The position numbers and the translations under genes were made by a program. A stretch of 64,000 nucleotides of DNA from Anaeramoeba ignava. Lineage: Eukaryota; Metamonada; Anaeramoebidae. The notes below the pieces were generated by a model that worked only from the letters and a program-made list of their open reading frames with translations, searched no databases and was not told the DNA's origin. The stretch spans positions 62,001-126,000 of the forward strand of contig JAPDFW010000098.1 in the NCBI GenBank assembly GCA_028826165.1, given 5' to 3'. Below are positions 37,201 through 49,576 of this stretch, piece after piece; the stretch's first letter is position 1; every line of letters starts with the position of its first letter.

Positions 37201-40200
37201 ATCTTCTTCTATTCTATTTTCTTCTTTAATTTTATTATCTTCTTCAATTTTATTATCTTCTTCAATTTGTTTATTTTCTTTAATTTGTTTATTATCTTCT
37301 TCAATTTGTTTATTTTCTTTAATTTGTTTATCTTCAATTTGTTTATTTTCTTCAATTTGTTTATCTTCTTCAATTTTATTTTCTTCTTTAATTTTATTAT
37401 CTTCTTCAATTTTATTATCTTCTTCAATTTCATTATCTTTAATTTTATTATCTTCTTCAATTTTATTATCTTCAATTTTATTATCTTTAATTTGATTATC
37501 TTCAATTTTATTATCTTCAATTTCATTATCTTCAATTTGTTTATCTTCTTCAATTTTATTATCTTCTTCAATTTGTTTATTTTCAATTTTATTATCTTCT
37601 TCAATTTGTTTATTTTCAATTTTATTATCTTCTTCAATTTCATTATCTTCAATTTGTTTATCTTCTTCAATTTTATTATCCTCTTCAATTTTATCTTCTT
37701 TAATTTGATTATCTTCTTTAATTTTATTATCTTCAATTTGTTTATCTTCTTTAATTTTATTATCTTCTTCAATTTGTTTATCTTCTTTAATTTGATTATC
37801 TTCTTTAATTTTATTATCTTCAATTTGTTTATCTTCTTTAATTTTATTATCTTCTTCAATTTGTTTATCTTCTTCAATTTGTTTATCTTCTTCAATTTGT
37901 TTATCTTCAATTTGTTTATCTTTTTCAATTTGATTATCTTTATTTTTATCTTCTTCAATTTGTTTATTTTTATTTTTATCTTCTTCAATTTGTTTATTTT
38001 CTTCAATTTGTTTATCTTTAATTTGTTTATCTTCAATTTTATTATCTTCTATTTGTTTATCTTTTCAATTTGTTTATTTTCTATTTGTTTATCTTCAATT
38101 TTATTATCTTTTTCAATTTGTTTATCTTTTTCAATTTGTTTATCTTTTTCAATTTGTTTATCTTTAATTTGTTTATCTTTAATTTTATTATCTTTAATTT
38201 GATTATCTTCTTCTATTTTATTATTATCTTCTTCAATTTGTTTATCTTCAATTTCATTATCCTTAATTTCATTATCTTTAATTTTATTATCTTCTTCAAT
38301 TTGTTTATCTTCTTCAATTTTATTATCTTCTTCAATTTGTTTATCTTCTTCAATTTGTTGTTCATCTCCAAATATAGATTGATATACACTTAATTCAATA
38401 AAAATTCCCTCTTGAATATTCCCAAATTGCTCACAATCTAAAATTTTTTTCATTTCTTCTTCAGACCATATTTCAATAGCTTCAGGAATATCAATAATCT
38501 CTAAATCTTTACGTAAAATCTTGGCTATTCTATTACCTGATTTCCCTTCCAAAAATTTATTATCAAATTCTCGAAGATCTGTGAACCATTGATCTTCTTT
38601 GTAACAATGTTGAGAATTAACATCAATAGGAATTCGAGATGATATTGAATATCCAATATAGTTTTCCTTGATTTCGGGAAATTTTATTCGTGATAAAATC
38701 CCTAATAAAAGTCTTCGAGCATAAACCAAAATAGAAATCTCATTAATAACCAAAGATATTCTCTGAAATGTTGTGTCTAACTGAGAAAAAGCTAAATCAT
38801 TCTTTTCTGTTTCATCTTTTGAACTTTGCGAAAAAAATCGTTTCAATTTCTTCTTTGGAACATTTCTTTTCTGTGAAAGATTTGGTGTCTTACTTGGCTC
38901 GACACCTTGTTTGGGATTTATTTGTGGCACTTTCTCAGATTTCTGGATTTGTTTTGGAATGCTCAATAAATTTGTATCAGAAAAATCACAATTCAGATCA
39001 GGATCAAAAAAATGAGGATATTTTTGCTTGATATTTTCTAAAAAAACAAATTTTGCTCGTTTCATTTGATTCAAAAACTTTGTTTTTTCCTCCTTTCTTT
39101 TTGAGATCCATCTAAGAAGTGTTTGGATCATTTTTTCGTACTTAGCTCTTTCTTCCAAAACAAATGATTGAGAAATGTGCAGAGATGATATGATAAGAAA
39201 GTATTGAGAAACAAGAAGAATGTGCATCCATTCATCCATTAACTTTTTATTTTCTGCGCAAAAAATATAAGTGGTGGATCCAAACACGCATTGGAAGCTC
39301 AATGGCTTGTTGGTTTTGATTTCTGCATTTTGAATCAGTTTCAATTCAGATACTGGATGAATGATTTCTGGACGAGCTCTTTTCTTCGAATCAAAAATCA
39401 TGAAATTCGAAAACGATAATATGATCCATTTCGGATCCCATTTTTTCAAGTTATCTTTTGTTGTTTGCAACAACACCTGTCCTTCTTTAAACAGTGATAA
39501 AACCTGGCAATCATTTTCAAGAAACTTCCATGCCTCCTTTTGATTTTGAGGCATTGAGACTAGTGGATCGTTTGATTCAGTAATTGGATATTCTGGAACA
39601 AGAAGTCGGCAATTTTTGTATGAAAACCATCCAACTTTTCCTCGACACAAACCGAACCAAAGATTTTTACTTTCATATACTCTGATCAATAAGACTAAAT
39701 CGAAATTATCTGGAGAAATCATTTCTTTGTCGAGATTTTTCTCTTTTGCTCCAACATTCAAGAGAAATTGAGAAAATGTTTGGAAATTATCTGAAACTAA
39801 TTGGTGTAATTTTACAAGAAGGTTCATTTGATAATTATTCACTGAAACCATGTTTTGCTCAATTTTTTGTGTTTTTTGTTTGATATCTTGAGATTTCAAG
39901 TCGGTTCGTGTTTGGTTTTCTTCATTAATTAGTAAATTTTGGAAATGAAGATAATTTTTAATATATTGAAGATGCACAAGAAATGTCTTCATAAATTCTT
40001 CATCTGTTTGATATAATTTTCTTGATGTGTTAATTAGAACCAATTTCGACATTAAAATCGAAGCCATCCACGAATTCATTTCGTCTTCATTTGCTGCTGA
40101 AAGAAGATAGACTCTTTGATCAGTCACTAATTGGAATGAATTTTCCTTTTCAAGTTTTTTCCCCTCTTTTTCCACAACAAAAATATCCTTCAATTTAAGT

Positions 40201-40822
40201 GTTCCCGAGGGATTTCCAAGTATGTTTTTATGCAGATGCATTGCGTGGTGATAAACAAGTTCGGTTCCATTTAGAATAAAATATCTTTTTTGCCATTTTG
40301 ATCTTCTTTCTCCCCATTTATATAAATATCCTTCTTTCCCAAAAAGAGAAATAATTTCATTGTTTGATTCTTTTTGTCTGAGATTAACAATTGGCAAATA
40401 TTTGCTTTCAACTTGGTTTTCAACTTGGTTTTCTTTTTTAATTTTCGTTATTTGATTTTTTGGAGCGCCTTTTTGTAAATATTTTTTAATTAATTTATTG
40501 TTTTTCATTGTGTTTAATTTGTTTGGAATTGAAACAACTTTTTGAATAAAATTATATTTTGTTTTTGTATCTGTTTCCAAATCATTAATAATTCTAACAA
40601 ATTCTCCTAAAAAAAAAATAAAAATTTTAAAATCAAATTAAAATTTAATAAAAAATTTCAAATACTTGGAAAAAATCCTTTAATTTTTGTTGAAACTAAT
40701 TCTCCTTCCCATAAATCTTGGTCTTTGTTAATAATACGAATTAAATCACCTTGTGAAAATGAAATTAATTTATTTGTTGGTGAAATAAAATCAAATAAAG
40801 CAATTCCATAAGTTAAATTCAT
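31270..40822 (-). CDS. Giant multi-SH3/PH protein with C-terminal RasGAP domain
   Basis: RasGAPs switch off Ras by supplying an arginine finger. Translation from ATG 40822 gives an SH3 domain (ALFDF, LISFSQGDLIRII, DLWEGEL, GFFPREFVRII), split by an intron at about 40610-40675. Then comes a PH domain (KEGYLYKWGERRSKWQKRYF, MNSWMASILM), followed by repeats of a PH-like plus a divergent SH3-like module: further PH-like starts are KEGQVLLQTT, KEGQVYWKS, HEGPLYSFSTKRMEKHW and TEGTFFLFRNKK; further SH3-like segments are ILAMKKYRAKNSSEISFKKG and FCLGKYKAKDTNELSFNENE. The RasGAP domain near the C-terminus has LLFRGKSPASKMM (finger, about 32292-32330) and FLRFICPAIIAPERF (about 31943-31990). The total is about 3,160 residues. 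Frame breaks, each a single A, lie near 31583 and 36597 and inside the 36800-38360 repeat. I do not know a described protein with this layout. Confidence 0.85.
36790..38365 (-). repeat. Coding minisatellite (EDNKIEEDKQI) inside the RasGAP gene
   Basis: About 1.57 kb of 15- to 18-bp units, read on the minus strand as GAAGATAATAAAATT and GAAGATAAACAAATT, encode EDNKI and EDKQI repeats. It interrupts what looks like a PH-like module, whose start (NIQEGIFIELSVYQ) lies upstream and whose remainder (LKCKLSIIKDD) lies downstream. Frame shifts by single A differences occur within it (for example near 38046 and 37105). Confidence 0.85.
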
Positions 40823-41051
40823 TTTTTTTTTTGAATTAATTAATTAATTAAATTATAAAAAGTTAAAAAATGAAAATTTATTTTTTGGAAAATTTAATTT
40901 TTCTTCTCTAAATCAAAAATCAAAAAAAAAAAAGCAAAAAATCAAAAAATCAAGTAAAAAAAAAAACTGATTGGAAATAATTATTATTATAATTATTATT
41001 ATTTTTTTTCGTTTTGTTTTGTTTTGTTTTGTTTTAATTTTTTTTCAAATA
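40823..41051. other. Spacer upstream of RasGAP gene
   Basis: This 229-bp spacer contains poly-A runs and a short TTTTG pentamer run at about 41010-41033. It separates the 5' end of the RasGAP gene from the 3' end of the GSAP-like gene, both on the minus strand. No gene is seen. Confidence 0.5.
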
Positions 41052-44000
41052 TCAAAGTTTTTCTGTTGAATAAGATTCTTTTGCATATTTTTCAATAAAA
41101 CTAATTTCATTTGGTTTTTTATTTCTCATTTCTTCAAGTTTATTAAGAATTATTAACAAAACAACAAAATCATCTTTTTCTTCATCAGAATCATTTTTTG
41201 AATTTTGGAAATCAATTACTTGAATAAATTTTTCTGATTGAGCAAAAGAAACATATTCTTGTGAAATTTGACTTGATAAATATTCAATTAAATATTTATA
41301 ATTTTCAGGATATTTTGATAAAATTTTCAAAAAAGATTCAAAATTTGGAACACTTGAAATGAGATGATTTTTAAATTCTAAATCTTCTTTAGATGATCCA
41401 AATTTTTGAAGTATTTCCATTATAAAATCTGGATCTGTTTGAATGATTCCAGAATCCAAATATTGTAAAAAGATACTATTTTAATTTTATAAATGAATTT
41501 TAATTTTATAAATGAATTTTAATTTTATAAATGAATTTTAATTTAATTTTAATTTTATAAATGAATTTTAATTTTATAAATGAATTTTAATTTACTCTCT
41601 TGATAAACATAAATATGATAATCTACAATAATGAAAATGAAATTCTTTAGGAAAAGAAATGCGAAGATCTTCAATTGCTGAATAAAAATTCTGAAGAACT
41701 TGAAATGAAATTCTTCTTTTTTCTGGAATATTTAAATCATCAAGTGCTTTTTCAATTGATTGAATATTTTCAACTTCCGATTTTTCATTTGAATCTTTTT
41801 GATTTTGAATAAAATCTAGATTTTTTTTGATATTTTCGCAACAATTAATATCACTAATTGAGCAATAAATAAGATTTTTTCTTGCTTTTGTAAGAGGAAA
41901 AGTGATTAAATTTTTCACGATAATTTTGAATAAATTTTCCAATTCTTCAATTTGTGCCTTAATATAAGTATCAGCTAATTTAAATGAAATGCTTGGTATT
42001 TGAATATAATGATTTATATGCGAAGAAAGGATTTCGCGATATATTTGTTGTGGATGTATTTCCATTTTATTTTTCTTTTTGCTTTGAGGTGTTTGATTTG
42101 TTCTTTGCAAATCATATTCATTTTGATTAATTTGAGAAATTAAACGTTTTGAATAAAGTTTTTGAACAGTTTTCACAAGTCTATGATGCTCAAATCTTTG
42201 GATTGTTTCTGTATTTTGTCCTTGTATTTGTGAGTGTCCATATTTTTTAAAATTTTGACGGAAACTTTTTGTTGGTTCATTTCTTTTTTTTCTATCAAGC
42301 TAAATTTAAAAATTAAAATAATAATTAAAATTTATAATAAAAATTTTAAATATTTTTGCATACCTCTTGCCTATATGTTGATATTGTTGAAAGAGGAACT
42401 AAATCAAGTAGTATTTTTTTAACACTTTGAATTTCATCTTCAAGTGTTTTTTCCAAAATATTATGAAAAGTTGCTCCAACAATATATTCTTTCATAAAAA
42501 GTTGACTTATTGATTCTGGTGATTCCAGACATAAATGCATTAAAATTGATGAAAAAAATCGTTGATCTCTGATATGAATAAACGCAATGTGTAAAACTTG
42601 TTGACAAAAAATTTGGTTGCTTTTACTCTTGACAAGATTAATTAATTGATTTCTATCAAATCTATATGAATATATTAACAGTGTTTTTTGATCAATCAAA
42701 TAATTTTCCATCGGAGTTGTTAATTTCTGTGATTCTTTTTGAGGAATATTAGTATATATTGCTGAAATATTTGCTGGATTACTATCTTTAGGATCTGTCA
42801 TTTTTTCAATTGAAGTTGTATATTGTGGATCTTTATATTTTTTTTATATAAATTTAAATTGGTTTTTTTTTTTTTAAAAATTAAAAATTGGTTTTCTTTT
42901 TGAGAAAGAAAATTGTTTTCTCTTTAAACCTGTTAATAATAAAGAATCAGATGTATCATGAATTGAAGAGCAATCAAGAAAAAGTATATAAATTCCAGGA
43001 ATATATAATAACAATAATTCATCAATAGCTCCAAAAAAAACATGAACCTTTTGAATAAATTCTAAAGAACAATTATTCAAAGGAATTTCTAAATCAAGTC
43101 TTTCATTTCTTTCCAAAATCCAAACAGAAATGTGAATAATTTTCAAATTATTATCTGATAAATTTTCAGATAAAACTTGGAAGCATAAACATGTAATATT
43201 CTATATAAAATATAGATATTAATTTTAAATATAATTTAAATTTTAAATATAATTTAAATTTTAAACAAACATTTGAAATGGAAATTGTTTTGAGATTTGT
43301 AAAATTATTTGGTGAATTAAATCCTGTTGTAAAAAAATTATGATCATATTTTAAAGGAATAACTCTATTTTCATTATAATAAAAAGGAATATCTAAAACC
43401 CAAGTTGTTTGGAGTTTAGTAGGACGTGAATGAAAAAGCCATCCAACCAATTCATAAAAAGGTCCTTTGTTTTTGATAAAAAATAATCTTTTTCTAATAG
43501 GATTATATTCGTACCAAACAAATCCATTTGATATTTCCTTTTTGGAAGTAATTTTATGGAATATTCTCTGCAAAAAAAAGCAAAGTTATTTTTTTTAATT
43601 ATAAATTTAAATATAAATTTTCTCTTTGTTTTTATACTTCATTTGATTTATATTTAAAATATATTCTGCAAATATTAATCATTGAACGATCTAAAATGAA
43701 TATAAAAGAATCATATTTTTTTCCGTGTTGATGAGGTAAAAACTATTTTGAAAGAGAAAAAAAAATGTTTAAATAATTTTTGTTTACAAAGTTGCTATAA
43801 TTACAAAAGTTGTTTGAAATAATTTATTTTGAGCTGAAGTTTCAATTATTTGTGCTTTATTTCCAAGTATAACAATATAGGATTGATAGTAATCTTTTAA
43901 TAATTAAAAAAAATAATTTTTTTTTTAAAATGAGAATGAGAATTAAAAAAAAAAAACAAAAAAGAAAAATTACTTTGTTTTATAGATTGAATTCCATTAT

Positions 44001-45982
44001 AAGAAGTTTCTTCATTTTGAACTGATGTTGTCAAAGCTAAAAACAAAAACAAAAACAAAAACAAAAACATTTTTTTATAAAATAAATAAATAAATAAATT
44101 TTATATTGAAATTTTACCAAGAATTGAATGATTATAATTTAAGGAAGCACTAACACAAGTAAATCTTTTATAATGTTTATAAATATTTGTCCTTTTATTT
44201 GGACTTATATCAAGAACATCAATAAAAGTTTTCATTTCTCCATCCTAAAAAACAATTTTTATAAATTTATATTTATATTTATATTTATATTTATATTTAT
44301 ATTATTTATATTTATATTTATATTTATATTTATATTTATATTTAGATTTATATTTATATTTATGTTTATATTTATATTTATATTTATATTTATATTTATA
44401 TTTATATTTATATTTATATTTATATTTAATTTTATATTTATATTTATAATTTATATTTATATTTATATTTTATATTTATATTTATATTTATAATTTATAT
44501 TTATATTTATATTTATATTTATATTTATGTTTTATATTTATATTTATATTTATATTTATATTTATATTTATATTTATATTTATATTTATATTTATATTTA
44601 TATTTTATATTTATATTTTATATTTATATTTATATTTATATTTATATTTATATTTATATTTATATTTATATTTATATTTATATTTATATTTATATTTATA
44701 TTTATATTTATATTTATATTTATATTTATATTTATATTTATGTTTTTATATTTTTATATTTATATTTTATATTTATATTTATATTTATATTTTTTTATAT
44801 TTTTATATTTATATTTATATTTATATTTATATTTATATTTATATTTATATTTATATTTATATTTATATTTATATTTATATTTATATTTATATTTATATAT
44901 ATTTTTTATTTTTATTTTTATATTTTATATTTATATTTATTTATATGTTATTTATATTTTATATTTATATTTATATTTATATTTATATTTATATTTATAT
45001 TTATATTTTATGTTTATATTTATATTTATGTTTATATTTTATATTTTATATTTATATTTATATTTATATTTATATTTTGTATATTTATATTTATATTTAT
45101 ATTTATGTTTTTATTTATTTTTATTTTTATTTTATATTTTATATTTATATTTTATATTTAATTTATATTTATATTTATATTTATATTTATATTTATATTT
45201 TATATTTATATTTATATTTTATTTATATTTATATTTATATTTATGTTTATATTTATATTTATATTTATATTTATATTTAGATTTATATTTATATTTATAT
45301 TTATATTTATATTTATATTTATATTTATATTTATATTTATATTTATATTTATATTTATATTTATATTTATATTTATATTTATATTTTATATTTATATTTA
45401 TATTTATAATTATATTTATAATTATATTTATATTTATAATTATATTTATATTTATATTTATATTTATATTTATATTTATATTTATATTTATATTTATATT
45501 TAGATTTATAATTAGATTTATATTTATATTTATATTTATATTAAATTTTATATTTATATTTATATTTATATTTATATTTATATTTATATTTATATTTATA
45601 TTTAATTTTATATTTATATTTATATTTATAATTATATTTATATTTAAATTTAAATTTGATAAAGAAATGTTTTGAAATAACAAACAATATCTTTTGAATC
45701 TCGTGCAATTAAAAGTTGTCCTTGAGTTGAATATCCAACAAGAACAACATTTTCTATTTTTTCTTCTTCTGTTAAAAACATTTCTTGAGAATATGATTTA
45801 TATTTTGTTAAAGGTTGGTGATAAAATTCTTTTTCTGAAAAAGATGGACTTCTTTTAGGTAATTTTATGTGTTGTTTTGGAAATTTTTGTGTTGATATTG
45901 GTTTATGTAATTGATTTTCTGTTTTTAAAATGACATCTTCTATTTTAGATTTTAATGAAGAAATTAAATTTAAACGAAGCAT
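41052..45982 (-). CDS. Gamma-secretase-activating protein (GSAP/PION) homologue
   Basis: In animals GSAP is reported to modulate gamma-secretase; its N-terminal half is propeller-like and its C-terminal domain is helical. About ten exons join with GT-AG introns into roughly 970 residues (human about 854). Exon 1 (45982 to about 45660) is followed by a 1.4 kb repeat intron. Then come [47 protein letters not shown], and [18 protein letters not shown], which fits DFVWAQWD-x-x-x-QRLYYI of animal GSAP. Next [15 protein letters not shown] with SLLLTG matches YYVAVYLPGHFFHLL and NLFLTG. Near the end [19 protein letters not shown], made by splicing at 41470-41595, matches the HCIDSGVLL region. The gene ends at TGA 41052. 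The order of these blocks is the same as in animals. Homology is convincing; function in a protist is unknown. Confidence 0.82.
44257..45652. repeat. TTATAT hexamer satellite in GSAP-like intron 1
   Basis: About 1.4 kb of TTATAT/TTTATA hexamers, nearly uninterrupted, fills the first intron. Occasional single T insertions shift the phase. Large open frames in it (Ile-Phe or Tyr-Leu repeats) are not genes. Confidence 0.92.
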
Positions 45983-46319
45983 TTAAAAGAGAAAAAAAAA
46001 TGAAAAAGAAAAAAATGAAAAATAAAAAAATGAAAAATAAAAAAAATGAAAAATAAAAATTTTTATTATTTTTAATTGAAAAAATTAGATTTTGGGAAAA
46101 TTAAAAATGGAAAAATTGATCAATAAAAAATGATCAATAAAATAAAATTAAAACAAATTTCAAATTAAATTCAAATTAAATTCAAACCAAAAAGAAAAAA
46201 AAAAGAAAAACGTTTTCAATAAAATAAAATAAAAATTAAAATTAAAAAAATAAAAATCATTTTTTTTTTCGCTTTTTTTCTTAATTCAATTTTTTTCTTT
46301 TAAAAAAAAAGATTAAACA
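45983..46319. promoter_or_regulatory. Divergent spacer, GSAP-like and folate-receptor-like genes
   Basis: The start codons of the two genes face away from each other over 337 bp of A-rich DNA with TCAAATTAAATT and GAAAAATAAAAA steps. Promoters for both must be here; no defined element is recognised. Confidence 0.4.
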
Positions 46320-48079
46320 ATGTCAAACGTAGATAATGAAAAACAACAACTTCTTTATCCAGAACAACCAAATCAAACAGATGAATATACTCCATATGAT
46401 CAGTATTTTTTTTAAAAATTAAAATTAAAAATTAAATTAAATTTAAATTAAAAATTAAAAATTAAAAAATTAAATAGACCAAATTTTATTCAAGGACCTT
46501 TTGAACCACAAATTCAACCTCAATTTGCTCCTTATCAAAATCCTATTCAAAATCCTGTTCAATATCCTTATGTTGATTCATTTGCTCCAAATGTTCCTCC
46601 AATAGAACAACCACATCAACAACAGCAACAACAATATCAACAAACAGAACAACAACCACTAACAAGAAAAGAAAGAAGGAGATTAAGAAAAAGTTATCGT
46701 AGAAGAAGAGGTCTTATTTGGAAAGTTGTTATTGCAATGTAAATTTACAATTTATTTACAATTCAATTTAATTTATTTACAATTTATTTTCAATTCAATA
46801 TTTAATTCAATATTTAATTCAATTTAATTTAATATTTCAATTCAATATTTAATTTAATTCAATATTTAATTCAATTCAATATTTAATTCAATTCAATATT
46901 TAATTCAATTTATTTCAATTCAATTCAATTCAATTCAATTTAATTCAATTCAATTTAATTCAATATTTAATTCAATATTCAATACCCAATATCCAATATT
47001 CAATTCAATATTCAATTCAATATTCAATTCAATTTAATTCAATTCAATTCAATATTTAATATTTCAATTCAATATTTAATATTTCAATTCAATATTTAAT
47101 ATTTCAATTCAATATTTAATATTTCAATTCAATATTTAATATTTCAATTCAATATTTAATTCAATTTAATTCAATTCAATTTAATTCAATATTTAATTCA
47201 ATATTCAATTCAATATTCAATATTTAATTCAATATTTAATTCAATTTAATTCAATTCAATTTAATTCAATATTTAATTCATTTTAATATTTAATATTTAA
47301 TTCAATTCAATTTATTTACAATTTATTTTCAATTCAATTTAATATTCAATATTTCAATTTAATATTCAATATTTAATTAGTGTTATTCTTATTATTGTTA
47401 TTTCTGTTGTTGTTGCGGTTAAGAAGAAAAAATCAAACACAAAATATCCTTATTATGGTTCAGGAGAACAAGGTGAAGTTTGTCCATATCGTGCTTATTA
47501 TTATTCAACTTCACAATATGTAAAAAAAAATATTGAAAAAAAATATTGAAAAAAAAAATATTGAAAAAAAAATAATATTGAAAAAATGGAAATTAGAATT
47601 CTTTCTCTTATTGCTCCAATTACGATTATACTTGCACAAGAAATAACCTAGTAAAAGAAAATTCAACAAATTATAATTTAATATTTACAACAACACCAGA
47701 TAGTTGTTATCAAGATTTAGAAGCACTAACATGTGTACCAATGTCACCATATGTGAACTATTTTGCACCCCAAATCACACTTGGACAAACAGATCAACAA
47801 ATAACCATTTGTGATTTTTATTGCGATACAGTTTATAGTGATTGCAAAGACGCATATTTTGATTGCTCATCTTCAAATCCTTTTCCTCATCAACATTGCA
47901 ATGAAGCTGTTGGATCAATTTATCATGATTCTCAATCATTTTGTCAACAAGTTTTATATCTTTCCGTTTCTTCAGATAAACAACATTGTTTTGCTTCATT
48001 TGCTTTATCAATTTCTCCAAATTTCACAAATTTAATTTTGACAGTTTTGTTTTCAATTTTATTCTCATTTTTCTTTTAA
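46320..48079 (+). CDS. Cysteine-rich folate-receptor-like membrane protein
   Basis: Four exons (46320-46402, 46478-46738, 47381-47519, 47597-48079) give about 321 residues. The N-terminal third is cytosolic, Gln/Pro-rich (QPHQQQQQQYQQTEQQP) and ends in a basic patch, RKERRRLRKSYRRRRG. A membrane helix follows (IWKVVIAIVILIIVISVVVA), assembled across an intron. The rest is rich in cysteines: SYCSNYDYTC, SCYQDLEALTCVP, TICDFYCDTVYSDC, AYFDCSSSNPFPHQHC, FCQQVLY and HCF. The C-x-x-YC-x6-C-x5-DC pattern resembles folate/riboflavin-binding-protein receptors, but ligand residues cannot be judged. The last 20 residues are hydrophobic, which could be a second membrane span or a GPI signal. Type II orientation is inferred. 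Confidence 0.7.
46742..47378. repeat. TTCAA/AATATTTAA repeat intron
   Basis: The intron 46739-47380 contains TTCAA pentamers and a regular AATATTTAATATTTCAATTC unit at about 47050-47155. It interrupts the membrane helix of the folate-receptor-like protein. Confidence 0.82.
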
Positions 48080-48281
48080 ATTGAAAACAAAAACAAAATT
48101 GAACAAAAACAAATTTAAATTCATTTCCAAAAGAATAAAAAGAAAAAAAAAGAATGAAATTTAACTTCTTTTTTGAGTTTATTTTAAAAAAGGAAAATGA
48201 AAGAAAAAAAAAAGAGAAAATTAAAAATTATTATTGAATTTTTTTCTTTTTAAATTTGTTTTAAAATTTGTTTTAAAATTT
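48080..48281. other. Convergent spacer before SEC13
   Basis: About 200 bp of A-rich DNA lie between two genes that end toward each other. It contains two copies of TTGTTTTAAAATT near 48258-48280. No gene is visible. Confidence 0.4.
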
Positions 48282-49390
48282 CTATTTCTTCTCATCTTTT
48301 TCTTTTTCTTTTTCTTCATCTTTTTCTTTTTCTTCATTCTTATCCAAATCAGAAATTTGAGACCATTGACCATGATTATTTTGTTTCCAAAGAGAAGAAT
48401 CACCATTTCCTAAAGAAACGGCCAAAAGAGAAGCATTAAAAGACCAACTAACTGACCAAACAGTATCATTAAAAGAATTTTGAAAAATTTTTTTCCACCG
48501 ATTATCATTATCAGGAGCCCAAATAATAATAGATTTATCTTGCGAGCCTGAGGCGATAAGACCCTCTGGGGAATATAACGCTGGGGACCAGTCAACTGAA
48601 CGAATCCAATTTTTATGACCTTGTAAAACAACTTCATTTTCCCATTCTTCCTCGTCTGATAACGACCATATTTTAACCAAATTATCGCAGCCACCACTCA
48701 CCATTTTCAATCGTGGTTTCGCTTTACTTTCTCCCCCAATATCATCGGCATTCACAGGCTCATATGGTCCCCAGCTGATCGCGTTTACTCCCATCTCATG
48801 TGCCTTAAATTTCTTCACTCCCCACCGTCCTGATTCTGTTGACAAACGGTGTACCGTGATCGTCCCATCTGATGCTCCTGCTCCTAATACCAGTCCATAC
48901 TCTTCAGGTCCAAAACTCACTGTGTTCACTGACAATTTGTTTTCTTGAAATTCATATGCTTTTTCCCATATGTTGTTTTGCGCATTTTTTTCTTTCCAAA
49001 TTACTACTTTTTGATCGTTTCCGCACGATGCAAGAAATACTCCAAATTTCGGGTGACTCCAAGATAAAGCCCAAACAGGACCTTGATGTCTTTAATTTTT
49101 TCAATTTATTTAAATATAATTTTTCGATTAAATTTTTTCAATTTAATTTTTTAATTTAATTTCAATTTAATTTTTTTTAATTTAATTTTTTTCAATTTAA
49201 TTTTTTTCAATTTAATTTTTTTCAATTTCTACCCTTTAATTGTTGCTACAAGTGTTTGTGTATCTTCTGTTATTGTAAATATTTTAATTGTTCCGTCTAA
49301 TGAACATGTTGCTAATTTTTTTCCATAAAAATCTATTTTGGCATCTTGTATATTTTCTTCATGATTTGGATTAAATGTTTGAGTTTGCAT
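48282..49390 (-). CDS. SEC13: SEC13, WD40 subunit of COPII coat and nuclear pore
   Basis: SEC13 is a six-bladed WD40 propeller that pairs with SEC31 in COPII and with NUP145/NUP96 in the nuclear pore. Exon 1 (49390-49233) encodes [35 protein letters not shown]. After a 143-bp T-rich intron, exon 2 (49089-48282) encodes [106 protein letters not shown] and [19 protein letters not shown] with [10 protein letters not shown]. These are blade by blade the SEC13 signature sequences. An acidic/basic tail of Glu-Lys repeats follows the last blade, and the stop is TAG. About 322 residues, the family's usual length. Confidence 0.96.
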
Positions 49391-49454
49391 TTTATTTTAA
49401 AAAAAAATTTAGAAAAATGAAAAATGAAAAATGAAAAATGAAAAATGAAAAATG

Positions 49455-49576
49455 AATTTAATTTTAATTTATAATTTTGATATTGATTTGTTTGATTTTA
49501 TTATTAATTTTGATTTTAATTTTAATTTTTAATTTTAATTTTGATTTTAATTTTAATTTTAATTTTAATTTTGATT
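49455..49576. repeat. TTTTAATTTTGA tract
   Basis: A short run of TTTTAA and TTTTGA hexamers lies between the SEC13 start and the BTB remnant. It is non-coding. Confidence 0.6.

Noticed and set aside
37138-38202. Plus-strand Phe-Ile-rich frame that could look like a membrane protein
   Set aside because: It is the antisense of the EDNKI minisatellite of the RasGAP gene.
44527-45675. 380-codon frame of Tyr-Ile/Ile-Phe repeats
   Set aside because: It is the TTATAT hexamer tract of the GSAP-like intron.
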